DNA of 64,000 nt from an uncultured Clostridia bacterium (GTDB taxonomy: Bacteria > Bacillota > Clostridia > Christensenellales > Borkfalkiaceae), in NCBI GenBank assembly GCA_944346885.1, contig CALVMR010000029.1:23000-86999 (forward strand), written 5' to 3'. The translations under genes and the position numbers were made by a program. The notes under the pieces are model-generated. The model saw only the letters and a list, made by a program, of their open reading frames with translations, searched no databases and was not told the DNA's origin. Below are positions 25,507 to 32,306 of the stretch, in pieces; the first letter of the stretch is position 1; each line of letters begins with the position of its first letter.

Positions 25507-25528
25507 TCTTTTTTTCGCATCTGCGCCC

Positions 25529-26407
25529 CTACAACGCAAAAAGCTGCATGACGCCCGTCGCCGCGTACCCGACGACGGTGCCGATCGCAAACAGCACCGC
25601 CAAGAGCAGCAGGTTGCGCCGCCAGCGCTTCACGTTTTTGAACAGCACCACAAACCCCAGCCCCGCGTTGACGCACAGCCCCGCCGCCATGGCGCCGAAC
25701 GAGAGATACCCGCCGATATAGGCGCCCGTGATCAGCACGCTGCTCGCGCAGTTCGGGATCAGCCCGACCAACGCCGCGATCAGCGGCTGCAACCACAGCG
25801 TGCTGTCTAAAAAGGCGGCGATGTTCGCCTCTCCCACATAGTAGATGAGGACGCCGAACGCTATGTTGACGGCGAGCAGATAGGCAAAGATCTGCAACGA
25901 ATGCAGCAGCGGGTGCACAACGTACCGCTTGACGGGGGGATCGCCCTCCCCCTCGTGGTCGTGCCCGCAGGCGTTGCCGTGCACTTCCTCCCCTTCGGGA
26001 AGGTCTGCAAGCCGTTCGCCGCGGCAGACGCCGTTTGCCGCATACCCGACGCCCACGGCGACCGCAAATTTGACGGCGATCAGCGGCATGAGGGCGATCG
26101 CCGCTTCCGTGCCCGACGTGAGCAGCAGGATGAGCGCCTCGTCGGACGTGGCGAGGAACACCGCCAACAGCGTGCCCGTGCGGATCAGGCGCCTGTCGTA
26201 CAGTTTTGCCGCCATCACCGAAAAGCCGCATTGCGGGATGATGCCCACCGCCGCGCCCAAGAGCGGCGCGAGCCCGCCGCGCAGCACGTTGCTGCTGCGG
26301 CTGACCTTTGTTCTGTGTTCCAAGATCTCGATGATGAGATACATCAAAAACAAAAACGGGAAAATTTTAACGCTGTCCAGCAGCGCATCCAACAAAACTT
26401 CTCCCAT
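25529..26407 (-). CDS. Putative manganese/arsenic permease, ArsP_2-like
   Basis: 292 residues, polytopic, about eight to ten transmembrane segments in two halves. Each half carries a Cys motif near a membrane turn: GIIPQCGFSVMAAKL and GLIPNCASSVLITGAY, the internal repeat signature of this permease family, which is annotated as putative manganese transporter or organoarsenic efflux. Between the halves is a His/Glu/Asp-rich loop (HGNACGHDHEGEGDPP) that probably binds metal. ATG 26407 has an AGGAG site. It stands alone between the hydrogenase operon and the MsmX-like gene. Substrate is uncertain. Confidence 0.82.
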   Translation of the reverse strand: MGEVLLDALLDSVKIFPFLFLMYLIIEILEHRTKVSRSSNVLRGGLAPLLGAAVGIIPQCGFSVMAAKLYDRRLIRTGTLLAVFLATSDEALILLLTSGTEAAIALMPLIAVKFAVAVGVGYAANGVCRGERLADLPEGEEVHGNACGHDHEGEGDPPVKRYVVHPLLHSLQIFAYLLAVNIAFGVLIYYVGEANIAAFLDSTLWLQPLIAALVGLIPNCASSVLITGAYIGGYLSFGAMAAGLCVNAGLGFVVLFKNVKRWRRNLLLLAVLFAIGTVVGYAATGVMQLFAL

Positions 26408-26571
26408 GCAGCCTCTCCTTTCCTCGCAAAACCGCACCTGCACAGCCCCGCGGCGCAAGGGCACGCAAGCCGCGCCCGCGTCTTCGGCGGGAGCAGTTTT
26501 CCGCCCGCGCCGCAAACAAAGGAGCCGCCGCAAACAGCGGCAGCCCCCTTTCGCTTTCGGATCAAAACGAT

Positions 26572-28200
26572 TTACTTCTTTTTCCTAGAAGCAGGCTTCT
26601 TAGCGGGTTTTGCTTTTTCCGCGGCAGGCGCTTCCTCGGCCGCCTCTGCCTTTTCTTCGGCAGCGGGCGCCTCTTCGGCAGCGGGCGCCTCTTCGGCGGC
26701 GGGCGCTTCCTCTACGGCAGGCGCTTCCTCCGCAACGGGAGCGGCTTCTTCCGCAACGGGAGCAACTTCCTCTGCCTGCAAAGCGGGCGCCTCTTCCTCC
26801 CCTTCCGCGGGAGCGGCGGCTTCTTCCGCTTCGGCTTCCGCCGCGGCGGCAGCTTCTTTGGCGGCAAGGCGCTCTTTGCGTGCCTCGGCGCGCGCTTCGC
26901 GGCGCATCGCCTTCTTCTCTTCCTTGGTGACGACCTTGTTCTTTTCGATGATCGCGCGCATCTCCTGCGGCGTCAGCGGAACGAATGCGGAAGAGCTTTC
27001 GTTTTCGGGCGTGACTTCGTACCCTTCGTCACGGGCGAGCAAAGACATTTCCGTTTCGCCGTCAAAGATATGGATGTGGCGGGCGTCGATGGCGAGATCC
27101 ACCACTTCCCCGCGGGAAACGACGCTGCGCGAATCGATCCTGGCGATCATGTTGGAGGAACCGCCGATAACGTCGGTCGCGCTTTCCAGCTCTTCGCCCT
27201 CTTTGAAGTCGAGCTTGCAGTAGATCTGCGTTTCGGCGCCGAGCTTTTCGACGACTTCGATAAATGCTTTGATAACGGTATCGGGCGATGCGGAGATGAA
27301 GTTCTCTTCGTCGTGGATATCTTCGGGGCGAACGCCGAGGGTGATCGCCTTGCCGGTATCCAGATAATCGTCGATGTTTTGAATGCGCATTTCGACGGAT
27401 TTGGGCAGCAGGATCTTGTTGTTGACAAATTCAACGTACACCTTCCCGCCCTTCTTGGTGAGCGTGGCGGGGAAGAAGTTCATCTGCGGCGTGCCGATGA
27501 AGCCCGCAACGAAGAGGTTGATCGGATAGTCGTACAAGTTCTGCGGGGTATCCACTTGCTGCATAAAGCCGTCTTTCATGACGACGATGCGCGTACCCAT
27601 CGTCATCGCCTCGATCTGGTCGTGCGTGACGTAGATAAACGTGGTCTGCAAACGGGCGTGCAGTTTGGAGATCTCCGTCCTCATCTGGGCGCGCAGCTTC
27701 GCGTCGAGGTTCGACAGAGGTTCGTCAAGGAGGAAGACCTTCGGTTCGCGGACGATCGCGCGGCCGAGCGCGACGCGCTGGCGCTGACCGCCGGAGAGCG
27801 CCTTCGGCTTACGGGTAAGGTAATCGGTGATGCCGAGGATGGCAGCCGCTTCTTTTACGCGCTCATCGATGATCTGTTTGGGGACCTTGCGCAGCTTCAA
27901 GCCGAACGCCATGTTGTCGTACACGCTCATGTGCGGGTACAGCGCGTAGTTTTGGAACACCATTGCGATATCCCTGTCCTTCGGCACAACGTCGTTGACC
28001 AGCTTGCCGTCGATGTCCAGTTCCCCTTTGGAAATTTCTTCAAGGCCTGCGATCATGCGCAGCGTCGTCGATTTACCGCAGCCGGAAGGGCCGACGAAGA
28101 CGACAAATTCTTTGTCCTTGATATCAAGGTTGAAGTCCGTAACGGCGGTAACGCCGGAAGGATACACCTTGTAGATCCCTTTGAGGTTAAGGCTAGCCAT
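26572..28200 (-). CDS. Sugar ABC transporter ATPase (MsmX/UgpC type) with long acidic tail
   Basis: 542 residues, about 150 longer than the family norm of 360-380. The first 370 residues are standard: Walker A GPSGCGKST (about 38), Q loop VFQNYALYPHMSV, signature LSGGQRQR (about 135), Walker B FLLDEPLSNLDA, H loop YVTHDQIEAMT, then the MalK-type TOBE/OB regulatory domain. From about 405 a Lys/Arg-rich helix leads into repeated Glu/Ala/Pro units (EEAPAAEEAPAAEE-like) ending in a basic KPASRKKK. The ATPase energises CUT1 sugar importers and is often shared among several. It is monocistronic, and the glycan importer at 57.7-61.2 kb has no ATPase of its own. The tail's function is unknown. Confidence 0.92.
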   Translation of the reverse strand: MASLNLKGIYKVYPSGVTAVTDFNLDIKDKEFVVFVGPSGCGKSTTLRMIAGLEEISKGELDIDGKLVNDVVPKDRDIAMVFQNYALYPHMSVYDNMAFGLKLRKVPKQIIDERVKEAAAILGITDYLTRKPKALSGGQRQRVALGRAIVREPKVFLLDEPLSNLDAKLRAQMRTEISKLHARLQTTFIYVTHDQIEAMTMGTRIVVMKDGFMQQVDTPQNLYDYPINLFVAGFIGTPQMNFFPATLTKKGGKVYVEFVNNKILLPKSVEMRIQNIDDYLDTGKAITLGVRPEDIHDEENFISASPDTVIKAFIEVVEKLGAETQIYCKLDFKEGEELESATDVIGGSSNMIARIDSRSVVSRGEVVDLAIDARHIHIFDGETEMSLLARDEGYEVTPENESSSAFVPLTPQEMRAIIEKNKVVTKEEKKAMRREARAEARKERLAAKEAAAAAEAEAEEAAAPAEGEEEAPALQAEEVAPVAEEAAPVAEEAPAVEEAPAAEEAPAAEEAPAAEEKAEAAEEAPAAEKAKPAKKPASRKKK

Positions 28201-28239
28201 AACATTCCTCCCTAATGGTTGATTTTATATCTGTATTCT

Positions 28240-28268
28240 ATTTTACCCTTTCCGCAAAAAAAAAGCAA
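28240..28268 (-). promoter_or_regulatory. sigma-A-like promoter of sugar ABC ATPase gene
   Basis: Leftward -35 TTGCTT (28263-28268), 17 bases, -10 TAAAAT (28240-28245), about 40 bases before the ATG. Confidence 0.5.
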
Positions 28269-28335
28269 TGGGCAATAATAACAAATCTTGCGGGCGATTC
28301 TGTTAAATTTGCCCAACCGCCGCCAAAGGCGCGCA

Positions 28336-28372
28336 AAACCGCGCGCCGCCGCTTGTGTTTCGCGCGGTTTTG
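28336..28372 (+). promoter_or_regulatory. inverted repeat across the argF promoter
   Basis: AAAACCGCGCG and CGCGCGGTTTT (11 bp, perfect) flank 15 bases that include the -35 hexamer. It could be an operator; it does not look like an ARG box. Confidence 0.4.
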
Positions 28373-28381
28373 GTGTATAAT
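28353..28381 (+). promoter_or_regulatory. sigma-A promoter of argF
   Basis: -35 TTGTGT (28353-28358), 17 bases, -10 TATAAT (28376-28381), about 42 bases before the argF ATG. Confidence 0.72.
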
Positions 28382-28430
28382 GAGAAAAACAAACGAACGA
28401 GCGCCCCGCGCGCCGGATTTGGGGGAACGC

Positions 28431-29381
28431 ATGGATATCGATAAATATTCGCCGAAATACCGCCTGCACCAAAAGGACCTCTTGTGCCTTGCCGAACTTA
28501 CCACGGAGGAGATCTTCGAACTCCTCTACACCGCCCGCGCCCTGAAAAAGCGCTTCCGCGTGGGAGAGAACAAACCCATGCTGCGCGGCAAAACGGTGGC
28601 GCTGCTGTTCGGCAACGCCTCCACGCGCACGCGCATCACGTTTGAGATGGGCATCCGCCAGCTGGGCGGCAGTTATCTCTTTCTCCCCAAAAACGAAACG
28701 CAGCTCGCGCGCGGGGAGAGCATCAAGGATACCGCCGTCATGCTGGGGCGCTACGGCATCTCCGCGCTCGTGCTGCGCGCCTTTACCATGGCGCAGACCG
28801 AAGAATTTGCCCGCCACAGCGCCATCCCCGTCATCAACGGCATCTCCGACGAGGCGCACCCGCTGCAAGTGCTCTCCGACCTGTTTACCGTTTGGGAGCA
28901 AAAGGGCAGGCTGGATAGCCTCAAACTCGCCTACATCGGGGACGGGAACAACGTGGCAAATTCCCTGATCATGGGCTGCACCAAAGTGAACATGGACGTT
29001 GCCATCGCCAGCCCGCACGGGTACAGCCCCTCGCAGAGCATCGTGGAGCGCGGCATGCAGTTCGGCAACGTGCTCATCACCGACGACATTGCCGAAGCGG
29101 TGCGCGGCGCCGACGTTGTGTACACCGACGTGTTTATCTCCATGAGCGAGGAAAACGACAAAGAGAAAAAGAAAAAACTTGCGCGCTACCGCGTGACGCA
29201 GGACGTGATGGCGCTCGCCAAGCCCGATGCGGTATTCATGCACTGCATGCCCGCCCACCGCGGCGAAGAGGTCTCCGCCGAAGTGATCGACGGGCGGCAG
29301 TCTATCGTCTACGACCAAGCGGAAAACCGTTTGCACATCAACAAGGCGGCGCTGGCGCTGCTAACGGACCGCAGGCGCTGA
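28431..29381 (+). CDS. argF: Ornithine carbamoyltransferase
   Basis: 316 residues from ATG 28431 (GGGGGA site). Carbamoyl-phosphate motif NASTRTRITFE (about residue 64), FLPKNETQLARGES, HPLQVLSDL (the ornithine-enzyme form of the HPxQ motif), and the ornithine-loop Cys in HCMPAHRGEEV. It makes citrulline from ornithine and carbamoyl phosphate in the cytoplasm, for arginine synthesis, or runs in reverse in arginine fermentation. No arcA, arcC or other arg gene is adjacent, so the direction cannot be decided from context. A knotted-type N-acetylornithine enzyme is less likely given the HCMPA and STRTR sequence. Confidence 0.92.
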   Translation: MDIDKYSPKYRLHQKDLLCLAELTTEEIFELLYTARALKKRFRVGENKPMLRGKTVALLFGNASTRTRITFEMGIRQLGGSYLFLPKNETQLARGESIKDTAVMLGRYGISALVLRAFTMAQTEEFARHSAIPVINGISDEAHPLQVLSDLFTVWEQKGRLDSLKLAYIGDGNNVANSLIMGCTKVNMDVAIASPHGYSPSQSIVERGMQFGNVLITDDIAEAVRGADVVYTDVFISMSEENDKEKKKKLARYRVTQDVMALAKPDAVFMHCMPAHRGEEVSAEVIDGRQSIVYDQAENRLHINKAALALLTDRRR

Positions 29382-29714
29382 GCGGCGGACGCAAAGCGGA
29401 ACACGCCCGCAAGCGCAGGCGCCGAGCGGGTGCCGTTCGCAACACGGCAGCGCCTGCGCAACACGGCAGCGCCGCGGCGGAAACGGCAATCTTTCCCAAA
29501 CGGCAATCTCTCCCAAACGGAGACCCGCCGAAATATTATCGAGAGACAAACCTGCATAAAACGACGGGGAGCGGAAAATTTTCCGCTCCCCTTTCCCTTG
29601 GTTTAACAGCGCTTCCCTTTTTCTCGCCGTGCACGGCAGCAACGCGGCGGCAAACAAAGCAGCGGTCATCGTCGCCGCCAAAAACACAGAGAGGGTTTTC
29701 CCTCTGTTCGTCAT
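29361..29714 (-). CDS. Possible small exported protein (doubtful)
   Basis: 117 codons from ATG 29714, just after the DUF3737 stop, with AAGGAAG nine bases upstream. The first 30 residues look like a signal peptide (TNRGK, then SVFLAATMTAALFAAALLP). The rest is Arg/Pro/Cys-rich, is read through two short tandem repeats and a 26-bp palindrome, and overlaps the end of argF on the other strand. The start region looks real while the 3' part does not, so this may be a decayed gene or chance frame. Confidence 0.3.
   Translation of the reverse strand: MTNRGKTLSVFLAATMTAALFAAALLPCTARKREALLNQGKGERKIFRSPSFYAGLSLDNISAGLRLGEIAVWERLPFPPRRCRVAQALPCCERHPLGACACGRVPLCVRRSAPAVR
29439..29520. repeat. two short tandem repeats downstream of argF
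   Basis: A 16-base unit GCAACACGGCAGCGCC at 29439 and 29458 (period 19), then AAACGGCAATCTTTCCC at 29481 repeated with one change at 29498 and partly at 29515 (period 17). Confidence 0.7.
29566..29597 (+). terminator. 26-bp perfect palindrome, likely argF terminator
   Basis: GGGGAGCGGAAAA meets its exact complement without a loop (29566-29591), then TTTCCCTTGG. It lies about 185 bases after argF; folding would open a small AATT-type loop. Confidence 0.5.
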
Positions 29715-29718
29715 ATCG

Positions 29719-30600
29719 TTAAACTTCCTTGCCGTTCGGGCCCTTTTCTCTTTTCCCCGCGCCGCGCTCGATGATCTTGGCACGGACGGGGTACGCGCTC
29801 TCTTCCAAAATGACCGCGCCGAAACGGTCCGACGCGATCTTGCCGCCGCGCGGGTTTTTGACGGAGAGCACCTCGCCGCGCAGATCGGCGTGCACCGTGC
29901 TGCACTCGAAAGCGAGATCGCAGCCCTCCGCCGTGCAATCGATCAGACGCAGGTTTTTGCAGTAGCACAGCGGCTGCGTGCCGACGATGCGGCAGCGCAC
30001 CAACGTCAGGTTCCGCGAATACCAGCCGAGGTATTCGCCCTTGATCACGCTGTCTTTCACGGTCACGTTTTCGGCGTGCCAAAAGGCGTCTTTCGTGTCA
30101 AATTCGCAGCGCTCGGCGCGCATGCCCTTCACATACTGAAAGGAATATTTGCCCCGCTGTTTTACGCCGCGCAGCGTAAGCGAGCGCGCGCCGAAAAACA
30201 AATAATCGCCCGCAAGCGCGCTCTCTTCGGCAAACAGCCGCCGCGTATGCCAGCCGAACTCCGGCGACTCCACGTCGGCATGCAGCAGGCGCACGTCCGC
30301 GCACTCGCGCAGCGCCTTGATGCCGTGCAGGGCGCAGTTTTCGACGGAAACGCCCTTATCGTACCAAAGCGCGGCACGGCAGGAAGGCGTCATTTCGCAA
30401 TCCGAAAGGGAGAGCCCGCGCACGTGCCAAAGCGGGTAACGCAGCGCAAAAAAACAGTGCTCCGCCCGCAGAGAGCGCCCCTCCTTCAACGCGGATTCTC
30501 CGTCCTCTTCCCCTTCAAAGCGGCAGCCGCGCACGATCGCATCCCGCAAATGGTAGAGCGCGCGCTCCTGCGCAAAGGTCTTGTTTTCAATAATCTGCAT
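29719..30600 (-). CDS. DUF3737 family right-handed beta-helix protein
   Basis: 293 residues. Repeated short strands with regularly spaced Cys/Asp turns (for example VRGLSLSDCEMTPSCRAALWY, VTVKDSVIKGEYLGWYSRNLTLVRCRIVGTQPLCYCKNLRLIDC in pieces) give the pattern of a right-handed beta-helix, and the start MQIIENKTFAQERALYHLRDA with the GCRFEGEEDGESALKE turn is characteristic of DUF3737. There is no signal peptide, so it is cytoplasmic. Function unknown. ATG 30600 has GGAGG nine bases upstream; it may be cotranscribed with rubredoxin 95 bases upstream, across a GC hairpin. Confidence 0.88.
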   Translation of the reverse strand: MQIIENKTFAQERALYHLRDAIVRGCRFEGEEDGESALKEGRSLRAEHCFFALRYPLWHVRGLSLSDCEMTPSCRAALWYDKGVSVENCALHGIKALRECADVRLLHADVESPEFGWHTRRLFAEESALAGDYLFFGARSLTLRGVKQRGKYSFQYVKGMRAERCEFDTKDAFWHAENVTVKDSVIKGEYLGWYSRNLTLVRCRIVGTQPLCYCKNLRLIDCTAEGCDLAFECSTVHADLRGEVLSVKNPRGGKIASDRFGAVILEESAYPVRAKIIERGAGKREKGPNGKEV

Positions 30601-30644
30601 CCGTCGCTCCTCCCTGTTTGCCGCGCTTGCTCTTGTACAGCCGT

Positions 30645-30670
30645 GCGGCGCCGCATCGCTGCGGCGCCGC
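30645..30670. repeat. GC hairpin between rubredoxin and DUF3737 genes
   Basis: GCGGCGCCGCA and TGCGGCGCCGC around a TCGC loop. There is no T tract on the minus strand, so it is probably not a full terminator for rubredoxin. Confidence 0.5.
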
Positions 30671-30695
30671 TTTCGCTTGGAACGGTATACGAAGA

Positions 30696-30857
30696 TCAGT
30701 CTGCCTTTTCAAACTGATCTTTGCCCACGCCGCAGAGCGGGCAGGTAAAATCGTCGGAGATCTCCTCCCACTTGGTGCCGGGAGCGATGCCGTTGTCGGG
30801 GTCGCCCGCCGCTTCGTCGTACTCGTATCCGCACACGGTGCAAACATACTTTGCCAT
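30696..30857 (-). CDS. Rubredoxin
   Basis: 53 residues, standard size. Iron ligands CTVCGYEYD (C6, C9) and [11 protein letters not shown] (C39, C42), with [20 protein letters not shown] between. Small cytoplasmic one-electron carrier of anaerobes, often serving rubrerythrin, superoxide reductase or flavoprotein oxidases in oxygen defence. ATG 30857 has GGAGG eight bases upstream and there is a strong promoter. Confidence 0.97.
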   Translation of the reverse strand: MAKYVCTVCGYEYDEAAGDPDNGIAPGTKWEEISDDFTCPLCGVGKDQFEKAD

Positions 30858-30890
30858 ACCTTTTTTCCTCCGCTTTTGGTTTCTGCTTCT

Positions 30891-30918
30891 ATTATAGCGC
30901 ATTTTTCGGATTTTGCAA
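30891..30918 (-). promoter_or_regulatory. sigma-A promoter of rubredoxin gene
   Basis: Leftward -35 TTGCAA (30913-30918), 16 bases, -10 TATAAT (30891-30896). Confidence 0.8.
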
Positions 30919-30954
30919 GCCGTTTTGCGCAAAAAGCCACTGCGCCGCTGAGCC

Positions 30955-31020
30955 CTGCCGCAGCAAACGCTTCCGCCTGCCGCAGCAAACGCTTCCGCCT
31001 GCCGCAGCAGGCGCTTCCGC
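30955..31020. repeat. 22-bp tandem repeat, three copies
   Basis: Exactly three units (30955, 30977, 30999) of a sequence starting CTGCCGCAGCAAACGCTT; the third differs at two positions. It lies between the rubredoxin promoter and the 3' end of dut. Confidence 0.9.
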
Positions 31021-31047
31021 GCGCCCGCGCGTTTTTGCGGCGGCGCG

Positions 31048-31494
31048 CTATTTGCTGCCCGTAGAACCGAACCCGCCCGCGCCGCGGCAGGTCTCGTCCA
31101 GCTCCTCCGCCTCTTCAAAGCATGCCGTTACATAGGGCGCGATGACCAGCTGCGCCACGCGGTCGTACGGCTCTACGCACTGCTCGTATTTGGAATCGTT
31201 GTGCAGCGCCACGCGGATCTCGCCGCGGTAATCGGAATCGATGACGCCCACTTTGTTGGCGGGCGCCAGCCCCTTTTTGGTCGCCAGCCCGCTGCGCGCA
31301 TAAATAAGCCCGACGTACCCCTCCGGGATCTCCGCCGCCAGCCCCGTGTGCACGATCGCCGTTTCGTTCGGTCCGATGCGGATATCGTGGTCGGTGAGCG
31401 CATACAGGTCCGCCCCCGCCGCCTGTTCGCTGCCGTACACGGGCAGCTTTGCCTCCGCGTTCAGTTTTTTGATCTTTACGTTTACTGTTGCCAA
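31048..31494 (-). CDS. dut: dUTP diphosphatase
   Basis: 148 residues, trimeric dUTPase family with all five motifs in order: AAGADLYAL (1), [10 protein letters not shown] (2), [16 protein letters not shown] (3), YDRVAQLVI (4) and [10 protein letters not shown] (5, the flexible P-loop-like tail). Hydrolyses dUTP to dUMP. The start is a TTG at 31494 with AAGGGG eight bases upstream; no ATG is available. It follows nrdG by 37 bases and probably belongs to the nrdD-nrdG-dut transcript, a sensible grouping for dNTP supply. Confidence 0.95.
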   Translation of the reverse strand: MATVNVKIKKLNAEAKLPVYGSEQAAGADLYALTDHDIRIGPNETAIVHTGLAAEIPEGYVGLIYARSGLATKKGLAPANKVGVIDSDYRGEIRVALHNDSKYEQCVEPYDRVAQLVIAPYVTACFEEAEELDETCRGAGGFGSTGSK

Positions 31495-31531
31495 TTCGGT
31501 TTCCCCTTTGTTTCGGCTTGCGCCTGTATTT

Positions 31532-32077
31532 TTACCGCACCGCGCCGTCTGCCCCTTCCCAAAAACACAGCCGCCCGCCGCCCGCGCGCCGCATGGCGGC
31601 AAGGTCTAGGATGCGCTGGTTGGAAGAACCGCGGAAGCGCAGTTTCAAGTCCTTTTTTTCTTCGACGAACTCGCCGTCTACCAAAACATCGATCAGCGAA
31701 AGCAGCTCGTCCGTCGCTTCGCAGTGCGCCCGCCCGCCGGGCTGCAATTCGCTGTCATACAAATATCCCGTGTAGCACCAAACGGTTTTTTGCGGAAACC
31801 GTTCGCGCACTCTGCGCACCAGCGGCAAAAGCTGCCGTTGGTTGCACGGCTCGAAGGGTTCGCCGCCCAAAAGCGAGAGCCCCGCAATATAACTTTTGTC
31901 GAGCGCCTCTAAAATTTCCGCCTCCGTCTGCGCGGTGTACGGCGTACCGTATTGAAAATCCCACGCCTCGGCGTTGAAGCAGCCCTTGCAGCGGTGCGTG
32001 CACCCGCTTACAAACAGCGATACCCGCACCCCTACGCCGTTGGCGACGTCGTGTTTTTTGATATTGGCTACGTTCAT
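31532..32077 (-). CDS. nrdG: Anaerobic ribonucleotide reductase activating protein
   Basis: 181 residues. Radical-SAM cluster CTHRCKGC (CxxxCxxC, residues about 26-33) after NGVGVRVSLFVSG, and the SAM-binding GGEPF further on. It forms the glycyl radical on NrdD using SAM and a reduced [4Fe-4S] cluster. It follows nrdD after 230 bases that contain a long AT-rich hairpin, which could set the relative amounts of the two. Confidence 0.94.
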   Translation of the reverse strand: MNVANIKKHDVANGVGVRVSLFVSGCTHRCKGCFNAEAWDFQYGTPYTAQTEAEILEALDKSYIAGLSLLGGEPFEPCNQRQLLPLVRRVRERFPQKTVWCYTGYLYDSELQPGGRAHCEATDELLSLIDVLVDGEFVEEKKDLKLRFRGSSNQRILDLAAMRRAGGGRLCFWEGADGAVR

Positions 32078-32120
32078 GCAAAAATCCCTTCGCGCCTTTC
32101 CCGCGCGGCGCCCCCGATCT

Positions 32121-32297
32121 GCCGAAAACTTTCGGCTCAGGGAAAGGGGTGAAGCCGCGGCATTTTATATTCTGTTTGCCCTAAAAGATGCCGCGGCGAG
32201 GAGAAAAACGTTGCAGAGCATTGCCCCGCAATGCGAACAACGGTTTCCCCTGAAACGCACGGAAAATTTTTTCATCGGCTTGAAAAAATTTTCGTGC
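32121..32297. repeat. hairpins in the nrdD-nrdG spacer
   Basis: The gap 32078-32306 has no gene. It holds a 17-bp inverted repeat (GCACG..AAAATTTTTTCA with TGAAAAAATTTTCGTGC, 32257-32297) just after the nrdD stop, a GCCGCGGCAT/ATGCCGCGGC pair (32154-32197) and a small GCCGAAA/TTTCGGC hairpin (32121-32136). These may process the message or partly terminate it. Confidence 0.6.
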
Positions 32298-32306
32298 ACA
32301 TTGCAT

